Shown: in pieces, positions 33,558 to 42,737 of the stretch
How the letters are laid out: the number at the start of each line of letters is the position of its first letter
Numbering within the stretch: the stretch's first letter is position 1
NCBI GenBank assembly: GCA_964242305.1
Contig: CAXTBB010000015.1
Coordinates: forward strand, 19,789 to 83,788
Direction: 5' to 3'
Length of the DNA stretch: 64,000 nucleotides
From: DATLGB01 sp964242305
GTDB taxonomy: Bacteria; Actinomycetota; Thermoleophilia; Solirubrobacterales; Solirubrobacteraceae
Notes under the pieces: generated by a model
The model's database searches: none
Told to the model about the DNA's origin: nothing
The model's input: only the letters and a program-made list of their open reading frames with translations
Program-made: the position numbers and the translations under genes

Positions 33558-35024
33558 TTACGGCAGAGCCTCCAGGTGGGGGAACAGCGCCTCCGTGCCC
33601 ACCAGCGAGCCGAGTGGCGCCTGGGTCTTGCACGCCGGTCCGTTGGGGTTCGGGGTGAAGTAGTAGGCGAGCACCTCGTCACTGCTCGACTTGGGGATCT
33701 CGTCGCTGAGGGTGGGCGGTGCGGACCCGGCGCAGCCGGCGAAGGTCGGCAGCCCGTCCGCCAACTGGTCGTAGCCGCCCGGGTGCGGATACGGGTTGGA
33801 GCGGCCCGAGCGCAGCCGCCGCGAGTAGGCGGCCAGGGTCTCCGGGTTGATGACCAGCGACGCCCGCGCGTAGTGCAGCGGCCCGCTCTTGTCGGAGGCG
33901 GGCAGCGTCGCCTGCGTCGCGGCGGCGACGTTGGCGAAGAGGCCGGCCAGCTCGCGCTTGGAGTCGCCGATGTAGTCGATGGACGGGATCAGGGTGCCCA
34001 GGTACGGCTTCAGCCGCCGCAGCAGCGGCACGGCCGGGCGCAGGACGCCGGAGAGCGCCGGCAGCCCGGTCCGCGCCGAGGCGGCCAGCGGCCCGATCCC
34101 GGCCAGGAGCCGCCGCAGGCCGGGCGCGAGCGTCGCGGTGCTGTCCAGCACCGGCGACAGCGCCCGCGCCGACGGCCGCAGCTGGCGCACGACCGGGGTG
34201 GCCAGGGTGCTGAACGCTCCGATGCGGGTGGCGGTCGCCCGCAGCTCGCGGTCAAAGCCCGGCAGCGCGCGGAAGGTGTCAGCGAGCGCGGCGTCGCGCG
34301 CCGCGGTGGTGTGGAAGACCGTGGCGGCGTTGCGGACGAGGCTGCGCAGCTGGCCCTGGCGGCGGGTCAGCGCGCCGAGCGCGCCTCCACCCTGGCGCAG
34401 CAGCGCCGTCAGGTCGTCCTGCTGGCGGTGGAAGATCGACAGGACGTCGCCGCCGTAGCGACCGAGCGGCGGCAGCTCGGCGAGCGCAGCCGACAGGGCT
34501 GGGCCGCCGCCCCGCAGCGCCTCGCCCTGGTCGGTCAGCCACGACCCCAGCGCGGCCCGGGTGGGGGCGTCGAAGGTCCGCAGCACGTCGTCCAGGCGCA
34601 CGGGCCGGCGGACGTTCTCCGGGCGCAGCGACCCGCCGTCGGGCAGCATCGGGGCGGTCGGGGAACCGGGCTCGAGCTCGACGTAGGTCTCGCCGACGAC
34701 CGTCTTCTGGCGCAGCACCGCCGTCGTGTCGCGGCGCAGCGGCGCGTACTGGGGCGCGATCTGCAGGACGGCGTTGGTGGTGGTCTTGTCCTTCGCCAGG
34801 TCGCGGCTGATGACCTTGCCGACGTTGACGCCGGCGATGCGCACGTCGGCCTGGCTGGCGATCAGCGACGCGTCGGGGAACGGGACCGTGATCCGGTAGC
34901 TCTTGGGCTGCAGCGGCGCCGTCCCGCCGAACACGAGCCACATGTACAGCGTGAGCCCGAAGCAGGAGAGCACGAACAGGCCCAGCGCCAGCAGGCCCTT
35001 CGGGCTGGGGGCCTTGGTGTTCAC
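33558..35024 (-). CDS. mceF: Mce family protein MceF
   Basis: A 488-residue protein with one N-terminal membrane helix (GLLALGLFVLSCFGLTLYMWL), an MlaD/Mce domain (SYRITVPFPDASLIASQADV, then RIAGVNVGKVI near 60) and a long helical region. Such proteins form hexameric lipid-transfer tunnels between the membrane and the envelope. The C-terminal part has NPYPHPGGYDQLADGLP and two late cysteines. It is last of six mce genes, and its GTG overlaps the mceE stop in GTGA. No lipobox is present. Confidence 0.88.
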   Translation of the reverse strand: MNTKAPSPKGLLALGLFVLSCFGLTLYMWLVFGGTAPLQPKSYRITVPFPDASLIASQADVRIAGVNVGKVISRDLAKDKTTTNAVLQIAPQYAPLRRDTTAVLRQKTVVGETYVELEPGSPTAPMLPDGGSLRPENVRRPVRLDDVLRTFDAPTRAALGSWLTDQGEALRGGGPALSAALAELPPLGRYGGDVLSIFHRQQDDLTALLRQGGGALGALTRRQGQLRSLVRNAATVFHTTAARDAALADTFRALPGFDRELRATATRIGAFSTLATPVVRQLRPSARALSPVLDSTATLAPGLRRLLAGIGPLAASARTGLPALSGVLRPAVPLLRRLKPYLGTLIPSIDYIGDSKRELAGLFANVAAATQATLPASDKSGPLHYARASLVINPETLAAYSRRLRSGRSNPYPHPGGYDQLADGLPTFAGCAGSAPPTLSDEIPKSSSDEVLAYYFTPNPNGPACKTQAPLGSLVGTEALFPHLEALP

Positions 35025-36397
35025 CGGGTGAAGGGGTTCGTCGAGGGGCAGTACTTGGTACGGTCCGGGAGGTTCAGCAGCCGCAGGATCGGCCCGAGCG
35101 ACGGGTTGCCGATCTCGACCTGGTGGACGGCGTCCAGCTGCGCGCAGGTGGCGAGCGCGACCGCTCGCGGCATCGCCCCGTGCGCGTCCTGGGTACTCAG
35201 CAGCGACGGGCCGATGTGGGACAGCCAGGCGCCCCAGAACAGGAAGCCCTCCTCGGGCCCGCTCGGGTTGTAGGCCAGGGCGTTGAAGAGCCGGTTGACC
35301 ACCTTCAGTGTCGCGTCGAGGTGCGGCAGCGCCGCGGCGACGTCGGTCGCCGCCGGCGCCAGGTCGGCGATGACGGGCTGCACGTCGCGGCTGAACGGGC
35401 GCAGCTGGTCGCGGAGCACCGGGACGGAGGCGTCGAAGAAGGGGCGGGCCGCGGCCAGCGAGGGACCCAGCCGGCGTGCGAACGGGCGCAGCCCGGACAG
35501 GGTGCGGCCGGTCAGCGAGGCGAAGCCGGTCAGGCCCACGAGGGCGCGGTCGGTCTCGCGCAGGGTGCCCGGCAGCTCCGCGAGCGTGGCGCGCAGGTCG
35601 GCGTTCTGACTGGCGAAGGCAGTGAAGGTGCGACTGGAGGCGCCGATGAGCCCGGCCAGGTCGCGGTTGACGTCGCCGACGCTGGTGGACACCGTGCCGA
35701 GGTCGCGGATCGCGCGGCGCAGCGCCCGGCGGCGGGCGGCGAGGGCGGTGAACAGCCGCCGCCCGTCGCGGGCGAGCGGCTCGAACTGCTTGTAGGTCCC
35801 GCGCAGGTCGCTGACGGCGGCGGCGCTCGGCGCGCCTTCGCCGGAGGCCGTCTGCGGGTCGTCGCGCAGGGCCTGGCCGCCCGCGTTGAGCAGCAGCTTC
35901 AGGTACGCGCGCGTGTCCGCGTCGAGGTTGCCGAGCACCTCGTCGAAGTTGACGTCGGGGTCGGTCTGTGCGGAGGAGAGCTCGCCGCGCGCGGGCAGCG
36001 CCCCCGCGGCGGGGGTCCCGGGATCCAGCGCGACGTACATGTCCTTCAGCGCCGTGCGCGGACGCAGCAGGACGGTCGCGTCCCGATACACGGGCGCGTC
36101 CTTGCGGCGGATGGCGAGCGTGAGCACCGCGTCCCCGCCGTCGAGCTCGACCCCGTTGACGTAGCCGACGCTGACGCCCGCGATGTTGACCGTCTGCCCC
36201 TGCCCGGCGACGATGGCCGGCGCCGAGGCCAGGCGCGCGCGGAACACGTAGGGGTTCCTGTCGGCCGGGCGCAGCCAGCCGGGCGGCTTGAAGGCCGGCT
36301 GCTGGAGCAGGATGTAAGCCAGGACGCCGAGCCCGACGAACACGAGGACGATCAGCGCGGCCAGGTCCCGGCGGTGGCGCAGGAGCGCGAGCCTCAC
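35021..36397 (-). CDS. mceE: Mce family protein MceE
   Basis: A 458-residue Mce protein: N-terminal helix (LAALIVLVFVGLGVLAYIL), Mce domain (GQTVNIAGVSVGYVNGVEL near 66-84) and a helical needle domain of about 250 residues. In mycobacteria the fifth Mce protein is often a lipoprotein, but no lipobox cysteine is seen here. The C-terminus is short (RTKYCPSTNPFTR). It is coupled on both sides by 4-base overlaps. It would be part of the heterohexamer carrying lipid or steroid substrate to the YrbE permease. Confidence 0.87.
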   Translation of the reverse strand: MRLALLRHRRDLAALIVLVFVGLGVLAYILLQQPAFKPPGWLRPADRNPYVFRARLASAPAIVAGQGQTVNIAGVSVGYVNGVELDGGDAVLTLAIRRKDAPVYRDATVLLRPRTALKDMYVALDPGTPAAGALPARGELSSAQTDPDVNFDEVLGNLDADTRAYLKLLLNAGGQALRDDPQTASGEGAPSAAAVSDLRGTYKQFEPLARDGRRLFTALAARRRALRRAIRDLGTVSTSVGDVNRDLAGLIGASSRTFTAFASQNADLRATLAELPGTLRETDRALVGLTGFASLTGRTLSGLRPFARRLGPSLAAARPFFDASVPVLRDQLRPFSRDVQPVIADLAPAATDVAAALPHLDATLKVVNRLFNALAYNPSGPEEGFLFWGAWLSHIGPSLLSTQDAHGAMPRAVALATCAQLDAVHQVEIGNPSLGPILRLLNLPDRTKYCPSTNPFTR

Positions 36398-37833
36398 GGT
36401 CCTGCTCCCGTCTTGGCGCCGTTGACGTCGGGCGCGCGGTTGGTGTAACAGGGAACGTCCTCGCGGTAGGGCGGGGCCTTCCCGGGGTAGGCGGGGCGGG
36501 TCCCGAGCGGGGCGCCGGTGGCGTTCCCGCGCAGCGGGCCCTGTCCGAAGAAGTCGTTGGTCTCGAGCGTGTTGTCGCCGCCCGTGGCCAGGGCACGCGT
36601 GTAGGTGCCGTTGCCGTCGAAGCCCTGCGCCGCGCTGGCCACGCCGACGAAGGTCTGGAAGAACTCCTTGAAGACGGGCACGTTCGTGCTCAACGGCGGG
36701 TCGGAGACCCGGACCTCCGCGGTCGGCAGCAGGTTGTGCAGCAGGCAGCGATCGGTGCGGTCCAGCGTGCCCAGGGTGCTGTCGGTGGCCGCGATCCCGC
36801 GGGCGGTGCTGGCGGTCGCCGAGCGCAGGTCGCCCGACAGGCCGCCCAGCTCGGAGGGGCCCAAGAGCAGCCGGTTCTGGCGGATCCACGGCCCGGCGGC
36901 GGCGATCGTCGCCGGCAGCTCCGTCAGGCTCGGCCGCAGCTCGCGCGCGAACGCGCGCGTGGACGGGAAGGCCGCGTCAAGGGCGGCGAACGTCCGCTGC
37001 CCGTGCCTGAGCACCCGGGGCAGGACGCGCAGCGTCGAGCGCAGGTCCCCCGACCGATCGGCGAACGCGCCGACGGTCGTGTCGAAGGAGCCGATCAGCG
37101 CCTTCAGCTGGTCGGCGTCGGCGGCGAGCCCGTCGGCGATGTCCGCCTGACCGCGCACGACCCGCGCCAGGTCCCCCTGCCGCATCCCGGTCAGAGCGTC
37201 CGTCGTGCGCGCGGCGCCGAGCAGCGCCTGCGGGAGGTCCTCGAGGGCGTCGTTGATGGACTGGCCGGCCGTCTCCCCGCGGGTGGCGGGATCCTCGCCG
37301 GGCGTGGCCGCGCCGGGCGCGCCGCCGTAGGCCGCGCCGACCCCCTGCAGGACGGTGCGCAGGTCCCGCCGCGTGTCGGCCGGGAGGTCGGAGAGCACGC
37401 GGTCCAGCTGCACCGGCCCGCTGGTGCGGGCCACGGGGATCGTCTGCCCCGATCGCAGCGGACGCGCCGCCGGCGAGCCGGGCGCGACGTCCACGTAGTA
37501 GTTGCCCTCGAGCAGCAGGCGCGTGCGGATCTTGGCGGTCGCGTCGGCGTGGATGGGCAGGCCGTCGGCGTCGATGCGCATCGTCACCGTCGCGGCGTCC
37601 GAGCCGCGGCCGACCGGCTCGATGTCGGTCACCTGCCCGACGTCGACGCCCGCGATCCGGACCGGCGACGACGCCACCAGCTGCGCCTCGCTGCGGAACG
37701 CCGCCTTGAGGACGAACCCCTTCGACCCCGTCCCCGCCCGGCCGCCGAACACGACGTACAGGACCAGCGCGGCGAAGACCAGGCCCAGGGCGCCCCAGAC
37801 GGGCAGCGAGATGCGCGAGCGCAACCGGGTCAC
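36394..37833 (-). CDS. mceD: Mce family protein MceD
   Basis: A 479-residue Mce protein with an N-terminal helix (LPVWGALGLVFAALVLYVVFG), an Mce domain (QLVASSPVRIAGVDVGQVT near 50-68, then LLLEGNYYVDVAPGSPAARP) and a long alanine-rich helical region. The tail contains the cysteines of DRCLLHNLLP and DVPCYTNRAP. It starts at GTG 37833 within the GTGA overlap with mceC. Role as for the other Mce subunits. Confidence 0.87.
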   Translation of the reverse strand: MTRLRSRISLPVWGALGLVFAALVLYVVFGGRAGTGSKGFVLKAAFRSEAQLVASSPVRIAGVDVGQVTDIEPVGRGSDAATVTMRIDADGLPIHADATAKIRTRLLLEGNYYVDVAPGSPAARPLRSGQTIPVARTSGPVQLDRVLSDLPADTRRDLRTVLQGVGAAYGGAPGAATPGEDPATRGETAGQSINDALEDLPQALLGAARTTDALTGMRQGDLARVVRGQADIADGLAADADQLKALIGSFDTTVGAFADRSGDLRSTLRVLPRVLRHGQRTFAALDAAFPSTRAFARELRPSLTELPATIAAAGPWIRQNRLLLGPSELGGLSGDLRSATASTARGIAATDSTLGTLDRTDRCLLHNLLPTAEVRVSDPPLSTNVPVFKEFFQTFVGVASAAQGFDGNGTYTRALATGGDNTLETNDFFGQGPLRGNATGAPLGTRPAYPGKAPPYREDVPCYTNRAPDVNGAKTGAGP

Positions 37834-39242
37834 GGGAGCGTCGCCGCCTCGGTGTGGTCGCGCTGCGTGCCCGGCACGTTGCCGAGCACGGCCTGGTTGG
37901 TGATGTACGGCTCGCTGCCCGCCTCGCACTCCGCCGGCTGCCCGGGTGAGCGGGTGTTCGGATAGGGGTTGGAGTGCGTCGGCCCGACGGCCTTTCGCGC
38001 CGGCCCGCGGTAGACCTGGTCGGAGGGCCCGCGCTCGTTGTTGGTGGTCACGCCGATGACGACCGGGCTGGCACGCACGGTGGTGCCGGTGGCGATGTGC
38101 TCGCCGAAGACGCTGGCCAGGTTGCGCGCGAACAGCGCCAGGTAGTTGCAGCGGGTCTGGACGGGCGTCAGGAAGTCGACGGGCGGTGCCAGCGACGCGG
38201 CGGTGTCGGCGACGCGGTCGAACCCGTCGAGCACGTCCGGCTGGTTGGCGAAGCGCGAGAACGCGCCGGTGGCGCTGACCAGGCGGCTGCTCAGCGCGGG
38301 CACGCGGGGCAGGGTGCGCGTGCCCGCCTCGAGCGCGTCGGCGAGCACGGGCGCGGCGCGCGGCAGGACCCGCGCGCCGGGGCGGAGGTCACCGAACAAC
38401 CCGGTCGTCTCGCGCAGCAGCGCGTCGGTCCGGCCGAACGAGGCGACCGCCGCGTCCAGGGTCGGCGGCGTCTCGGCGATCGTCCGCTCGATGTCCGGCG
38501 CGACGCCGGCCAGAGCGGAGAAGGTGGTGTCCAGGTCCTCGGACAGCGACGCGAGGTCGCCGGCCACGGGGGCCAGCTCGTTCCCGAGCGCCTCCAGGGA
38601 CCGCGCGAAGCGGCCCAGGCGCGCCGGTCCCGCGAGCCGGCGCATGACGGGCTCGAGGTCGGCCAGCAGCGGTCCGAACTCGACCACGGCCCGGTTGATG
38701 GCGTCACCGCGCCCGGCCAGGCCGGTGCCGAAGCCGTCCAGCGAGCCTTCGACGCCGTCGCGCACCGGCTTGCGGAACACGCTTAGCACCTGGTCGATCT
38801 CGACGACCTCCGGCCGCGACTGGGTGACGGGGAGCGTGCCGTCCTCGGGGACCATCCGCCGCGAGCGCCCGGGGGTCAGCTGCAGGTACTTGGACCCCAG
38901 GGTCCCGGAGATGCGCACGAGCGACGTCGTGTCCACGGGCAGCGGGCCGTCCTTCTTGTCGATCGCCACGTGGAGGTCGGCGACCGGCGTCCCGTCGCGC
39001 GCGGCGCCCGGCTTGATCGAGAGGATCGACCCGACGCGGTTGCCCGAGATCGTCACGTCGGCGGCCTTGAACAGCTGCACCGCGTTGGGGACCTGCACGG
39101 TCATGCGGTACTTGGGGACGTAGGGCAGGCCCTTGGTCGCGGTGTAGGAGACGTACACGCCGACCGCGATCACGAAGATCGCCAGGGCCCCCACGAGCAG
39201 CGGGTGGCCGGCGATGCCGAAGCGCCCGCGCCGTCCCCTCAT
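37830..39242 (-). CDS. mceC: Mce family protein MceC
   Basis: A 470-residue Mce protein. The N-terminal helix is PLLVGALAIFVIAVGVYVSY; the Mce domain runs from YRMTVQVPNAVQLFKAADV through ISGNRVGSILSIKPG. A helical region and a tail follow with CNYLALFARNLASVFGEHIA and SNPYPNTRSPGQPAE. The NPYP motif recurs in MceF, which may mark a shared C-terminal contact. The ATG overlaps the mceB stop in ATGA. Confidence 0.87.
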   Translation of the reverse strand: MRGRRGRFGIAGHPLLVGALAIFVIAVGVYVSYTATKGLPYVPKYRMTVQVPNAVQLFKAADVTISGNRVGSILSIKPGAARDGTPVADLHVAIDKKDGPLPVDTTSLVRISGTLGSKYLQLTPGRSRRMVPEDGTLPVTQSRPEVVEIDQVLSVFRKPVRDGVEGSLDGFGTGLAGRGDAINRAVVEFGPLLADLEPVMRRLAGPARLGRFARSLEALGNELAPVAGDLASLSEDLDTTFSALAGVAPDIERTIAETPPTLDAAVASFGRTDALLRETTGLFGDLRPGARVLPRAAPVLADALEAGTRTLPRVPALSSRLVSATGAFSRFANQPDVLDGFDRVADTAASLAPPVDFLTPVQTRCNYLALFARNLASVFGEHIATGTTVRASPVVIGVTTNNERGPSDQVYRGPARKAVGPTHSNPYPNTRSPGQPAECEAGSEPYITNQAVLGNVPGTQRDHTEAATLP

Positions 39243-40609
39243 CGCCCGAGGAGGTAGTCGAGAACGGGGGTGACGTCGGCGTCCGCGCCGGTCTTCGCGG
39301 TGGCGCGCGTCGCAGCGAACGGCGGCGGCACCGGCGTGACGGCGGTGGTGGGGCTCGTATCCGGGACCGGGCCCTCGGGCTTCGCGCTCTCGGCCGTGGG
39401 CCCCCACTGCGCGTCGCAGCCGAAGAAGCCCTTGGGGGTGTACTCCGAGCAGGCGCCCGACAGCGCCTCGGCGCGCGCGTAGTGCCCGACCCCGTCGAAC
39501 GCGTTCACCGCGTTGGTGGCGCCGTAGAGCAACTCGGCGACGTGCTGGAGCCCGAGCTGTTTGGCGAAGCTGGCGGTCAGGGCGTCGAGCTTGGCGAGCA
39601 CGGGGCGGGCCTGCTTCCCGACGCGGGCCAGGCGCGGGACGAGCGGCCGGACGCCCCGGATCAGCGGGTCGAGCCGGTCGGACGCCGTGCCCAGGGCCCG
39701 CACGGCCGGGGTCGCCGCCTTCGCGAAGGGCTCGAGCGCGGTGGTGGCCCGGCTCAGGGCCGGCGCCGCGGGCGCGACGTCGCGCAGCAGCGGGACCCCC
39801 TGCTGCGTCAGCGCGCCGACCTGGAGCATCTGGCGCCGCAGGCCGGTCAGGAAGCGCGGCAGCCGCTGCAGCGAGCGCTCGATGTCCGGCGCGCGCGCCG
39901 CGGACGCGTCGGCGGTCCGGCGCGCCCCGCGGATAAAGCCGGCGATGGCCCGGCGCTTGGTGGCCAGCGCGCCGAGCACCCGCTCGGCGTTGCCCGAGAA
40001 GCGCGCGAGCTCACGGCGCTGGCGCGCGAGCACCTGCAGCATCTGGTCCGTCTGCCCCAGCGCGGGGTTGGCCCGGTGGATGACGGCGTTGAGCTCGCGC
40101 CCGCGGCCGGCCAGGCCGGTGCCGAACTCCGACAGCAGGATCGACAGCCGCTCGCCGGTGGGCCGGCGCATCATGTCGTTGAGCAGGTCGACGTCGATCG
40201 GGGAGCTGGTGTGTCTGACGGAGAGGAGGTGGCTCCCGCCGCCGGTGCGGCGCAGCGGGGCCGCCGCCGTGCTCCCCGGGTCGCAGTCGACGAACTTCAC
40301 CGCCAGCAGGCCCTCGGGACGCAGAGCGCAGTGGGCGTTCTCATAAAACGGCGCGAAGCGCTGGTCGCTGATGCGCAGGGTGACGGCCGCGCGGCGCCGG
40401 TCGCGGGTCACGTCGAGCTTCTCGATGCTGCCTATGCGCGCCCCGGCCGCCTTCACGTCCTCGCCCGGGTAGGCGGCGCCGGCGTTGTCGAAGATGGCGG
40501 TGACCCGGTAGGCGCCCCCACCCGACCCGTCGTCGCCCGACGACCGCGAGGACACGATCAGCGCGCCCGCGATCGCCACCAGGGCCGCGACGAGGGCGAG
40601 GCGCCTCAT
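39239..40609 (-). CDS. mceB: Mce family protein MceB
   Basis: A 456-residue Mce protein with signal-anchor MRRLALVAALVAIAGALIVSS and an Mce domain reading YRVTAIFDNAGAAYPGEDV then AAGARIGSIEKLDV. ALRPEGLLAVKFVDCDPG follows. The helical part is rich in Arg and Leu heptads. The tail has paired cysteines (SGACSEYTPKGFFGCDAQW) and a Pro/Thr linker. The ATG overlaps the mceA stop in ATGA. Confidence 0.87.
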   Translation of the reverse strand: MRRLALVAALVAIAGALIVSSRSSGDDGSGGGAYRVTAIFDNAGAAYPGEDVKAAGARIGSIEKLDVTRDRRRAAVTLRISDQRFAPFYENAHCALRPEGLLAVKFVDCDPGSTAAAPLRRTGGGSHLLSVRHTSSPIDVDLLNDMMRRPTGERLSILLSEFGTGLAGRGRELNAVIHRANPALGQTDQMLQVLARQRRELARFSGNAERVLGALATKRRAIAGFIRGARRTADASAARAPDIERSLQRLPRFLTGLRRQMLQVGALTQQGVPLLRDVAPAAPALSRATTALEPFAKAATPAVRALGTASDRLDPLIRGVRPLVPRLARVGKQARPVLAKLDALTASFAKQLGLQHVAELLYGATNAVNAFDGVGHYARAEALSGACSEYTPKGFFGCDAQWGPTAESAKPEGPVPDTSPTTAVTPVPPPFAATRATAKTGADADVTPVLDYLLGR

Positions 40610-41931
40610 CCGCCCGGGCTCGCGGTCGGGTCGCAGTCCTCGAGCTGGCGTGCGGGCGTGCCGGCGGTGGCGCCGGCGGCGGCGCCACCGGGGCAACGGT
40701 TGCCCTTGTGCGTCTGCACGCCGGCGAGCCGGTCGGAGACCGGCTGGGGCAGCAGCTGGTTGCTCCCCGCGTCGTAGCGGAACGCGTTCAGGTCCGGCTC
40801 GACGCGGAAGTAGTGGCCGTTGGCGTCGTAGTAGGAGGCGTCGCGGTTCAGCAGCGCCGTCGCCGCCATCATGTCGGGCATGTAGTCCAGCAGCGCGTCG
40901 ATCTCCGGCTGCGAGCGGTCCATCGCCTTCACGGCGCGCGGCGCCGCGCCGGTGATCGTGTCGCGCAGGGACGGAAGGCCGCTGACGAGATCGGTCAGGT
41001 CGTTGTCCTCCCCACGGGCGGTGACGGTGTCGGCGAGGTCGTCGACCACCGGCGCCGCTGTGCGCAGCAGGGGCTCGAGCCGGCCCAGGAAGGGCGCGAG
41101 GTCACGGGTGGCGCCGCGCGCGGTGCGCACGAGCGGATCCAGGTCGTCGACGGTCGCGCGCAGGCCCGCGAGGGTCGTCCGGCCGCGCCGCAGGAACGGT
41201 GGAAGCGACTCGAGCGACGCGCTCAGCCCGGCGTTCTCCTGCGCGAGCGTGCGCGAGGTGACCTCGGCGTTGGTGATCAGGTCGGTCAGCTCGCCGGAGC
41301 GTGAGTTGACCGCGCGGGCGACGATCGCGCCCTTGGCCACGAGCCGGTTGAGCGCGTCGCGGTCGCTGGCGAGCTCCCGCAGCATCGAGGTCGTCCCGGT
41401 CAGCGCCGGCGCCAGGTACGCGAGGCTCTGGCGCGCCTGCCGGACGCGGTCGCGGTACTGCTGCGCACCGCCACGGAAGAGGCCGCGCACGCCCCGGCGC
41501 GTCGGCGCGTCGAGCGTGTCGAGCAGCGCGTCGAAGTCGACCGGCGCGGTGGTGTCGACCGCGGCGATGACCCCATGGTCGGGCAGCGGCGGCCGGCTCA
41601 GCGGGCCCGGGGTCAGCGTGACGTAGCGATTGGCCGAGCCGACGATCGAGTTCTGGCGGACGGCGAACGTCGTGCCCTCGTGCAGCGGCGCCGCGTCCGC
41701 GTCGAGGTCGAGCGTGATCGCGGCCTGGCCGCTGCGGGTGAGGCCGATCGAGCGCACCCGGCCGACCTTGGCGGCGCCGATCCGGACCTCGTTCCCGCTG
41801 ACGATCTGCCCGGCGTTGACGGTGTGCGCCGTCAGGGTGTAGACGCCCTCGCCACCGCGGACGAAGAGCAGCCACAGCAGGACGACGGCGCCCAGCAGCG
41901 CGAGCGCGCTCGCCGTGCGTGCGAACGTCAC
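40606..41931 (-). CDS. mceA: Mce family protein MceA
   Basis: A 441-residue Mce protein: anchor helix (ASALALLGAVVLLWLLFVRG), Mce domain (VNAGQIVSGNEVRIGAAKV, RVRSIGLTRSG) and helical needle region. FRYDAGSNQLLPQPVSDRL and a cysteine-containing tail end it. The GTG at 41931 lies two bases after the yrbEB stop and is preferred because the anchor helix begins six residues later. As first Mce subunit it should contact the YrbE permeases. Confidence 0.87.
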   Translation of the reverse strand: MTFARTASALALLGAVVLLWLLFVRGGEGVYTLTAHTVNAGQIVSGNEVRIGAAKVGRVRSIGLTRSGQAAITLDLDADAAPLHEGTTFAVRQNSIVGSANRYVTLTPGPLSRPPLPDHGVIAAVDTTAPVDFDALLDTLDAPTRRGVRGLFRGGAQQYRDRVRQARQSLAYLAPALTGTTSMLRELASDRDALNRLVAKGAIVARAVNSRSGELTDLITNAEVTSRTLAQENAGLSASLESLPPFLRRGRTTLAGLRATVDDLDPLVRTARGATRDLAPFLGRLEPLLRTAAPVVDDLADTVTARGEDNDLTDLVSGLPSLRDTITGAAPRAVKAMDRSQPEIDALLDYMPDMMAATALLNRDASYYDANGHYFRVEPDLNAFRYDAGSNQLLPQPVSDRLAGVQTHKGNRCPGGAAAGATAGTPARQLEDCDPTASPGG

Positions 41932-41933
41932 GT

Positions 41934-42737
41934 TCAGCCCCCGACCGGGGCTCGCGGGTTGTGGCCCCAGAAGATCTGGGTCCCGAGCATGCCGAGGACG
42001 TGCACGCCCACCGCGTTGACCACCATCGACTTGGCGGTGGCGCGGCCGACCCCGACGGGCCCGCCGGACGCCGTGTAGCCGTAGTAACAGCCGACGATGA
42101 CGATCATCGTCGCCATCGAGAACCCCTTGATCAGGCTGTAGACGACGTCCAGCGGGTTCTGGAAGGTCCAGAAGATGAGGAAGTAGCCGCCGCTGGAGGT
42201 CTGCGAGATCTGGTCGACGACCGCGAGGTAGCTGGCCAGGTAGCAGAACGCGATCCCGGTCAGGTAGATGAACGGGATCGCCAGCCACGTCGCCAGCAGG
42301 CGCGCCGCGCACAGGTACAGCAGCGAGTCGATGCCCATCACGTCGAGCGCGTCGATCTCCTCCGTGACCCGCATCGCGCCGAGCTCGGCGACGATGCCGG
42401 TGCCGACCTTGGCCGACATCATGTAGCCGAAGGCGTACGGCCCCGCCTCGCGCAGGTCGCACCAGGCCGAGAACAATCCGGCGTAGGACGGGGAGCCCGC
42501 CGAGCGGTTCAGGTACGCGGACTCGACCCCGCAGGTCAGCCCGATGATGAACATCAGCCCGCAGACCACGAGCATCGACCCGAAGATGAGGATGCTGGTC
42601 TGGCGCAGCGTCTCCCCGAAGAACGTGAAGACGCGCAGGCTGAAGATGTCGGCGAGCACCTTCGCCGCGAAGCGCACCATCTCGCCGAGCGATGCGAACA
42701 GCTCCCGCGGGACGTCGAAGAAGCCGGCCCGGTTCAC
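41934..42737 (-). CDS. yrbEB: MlaE/YrbE permease, second subunit
   Basis: A 267-residue permease with about five membrane helices. GLTCGVESAYLNRSAG, SAKVGTGIVAELGAMRVTEEIDAL (core permease loop near 105-128) and GYTASGGPVGVGRATAKSMV are diagnostic of the MlaE family. With YrbEA it forms the membrane channel of an ABC-type lipid importer; the ATPase (MceG/Mkl) is not in this window. Its GTG overlaps the yrbEA stop in GTGA. Confidence 0.9.
   Translation of the reverse strand: MNRAGFFDVPRELFASLGEMVRFAAKVLADIFSLRVFTFFGETLRQTSILIFGSMLVVCGLMFIIGLTCGVESAYLNRSAGSPSYAGLFSAWCDLREAGPYAFGYMMSAKVGTGIVAELGAMRVTEEIDALDVMGIDSLLYLCAARLLATWLAIPFIYLTGIAFCYLASYLAVVDQISQTSSGGYFLIFWTFQNPLDVVYSLIKGFSMATMIVIVGCYYGYTASGGPVGVGRATAKSMVVNAVGVHVLGMLGTQIFWGHNPRAPVGG

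Noticed and set aside
33396..35273. Long forward frame over mceF and its TetR
   Set aside because: Composition is Arg/Gln/Gly-rich without any domain. The reverse-strand genes are clearly Mce and TetR.
33558..36596. 1012-residue frame fusing two Mce genes
   Set aside because: Only the last 488 codons are Mce sequence. The first half is the out-of-frame shadow of mceE, and the real start is the GTG in the 4-base overlap.
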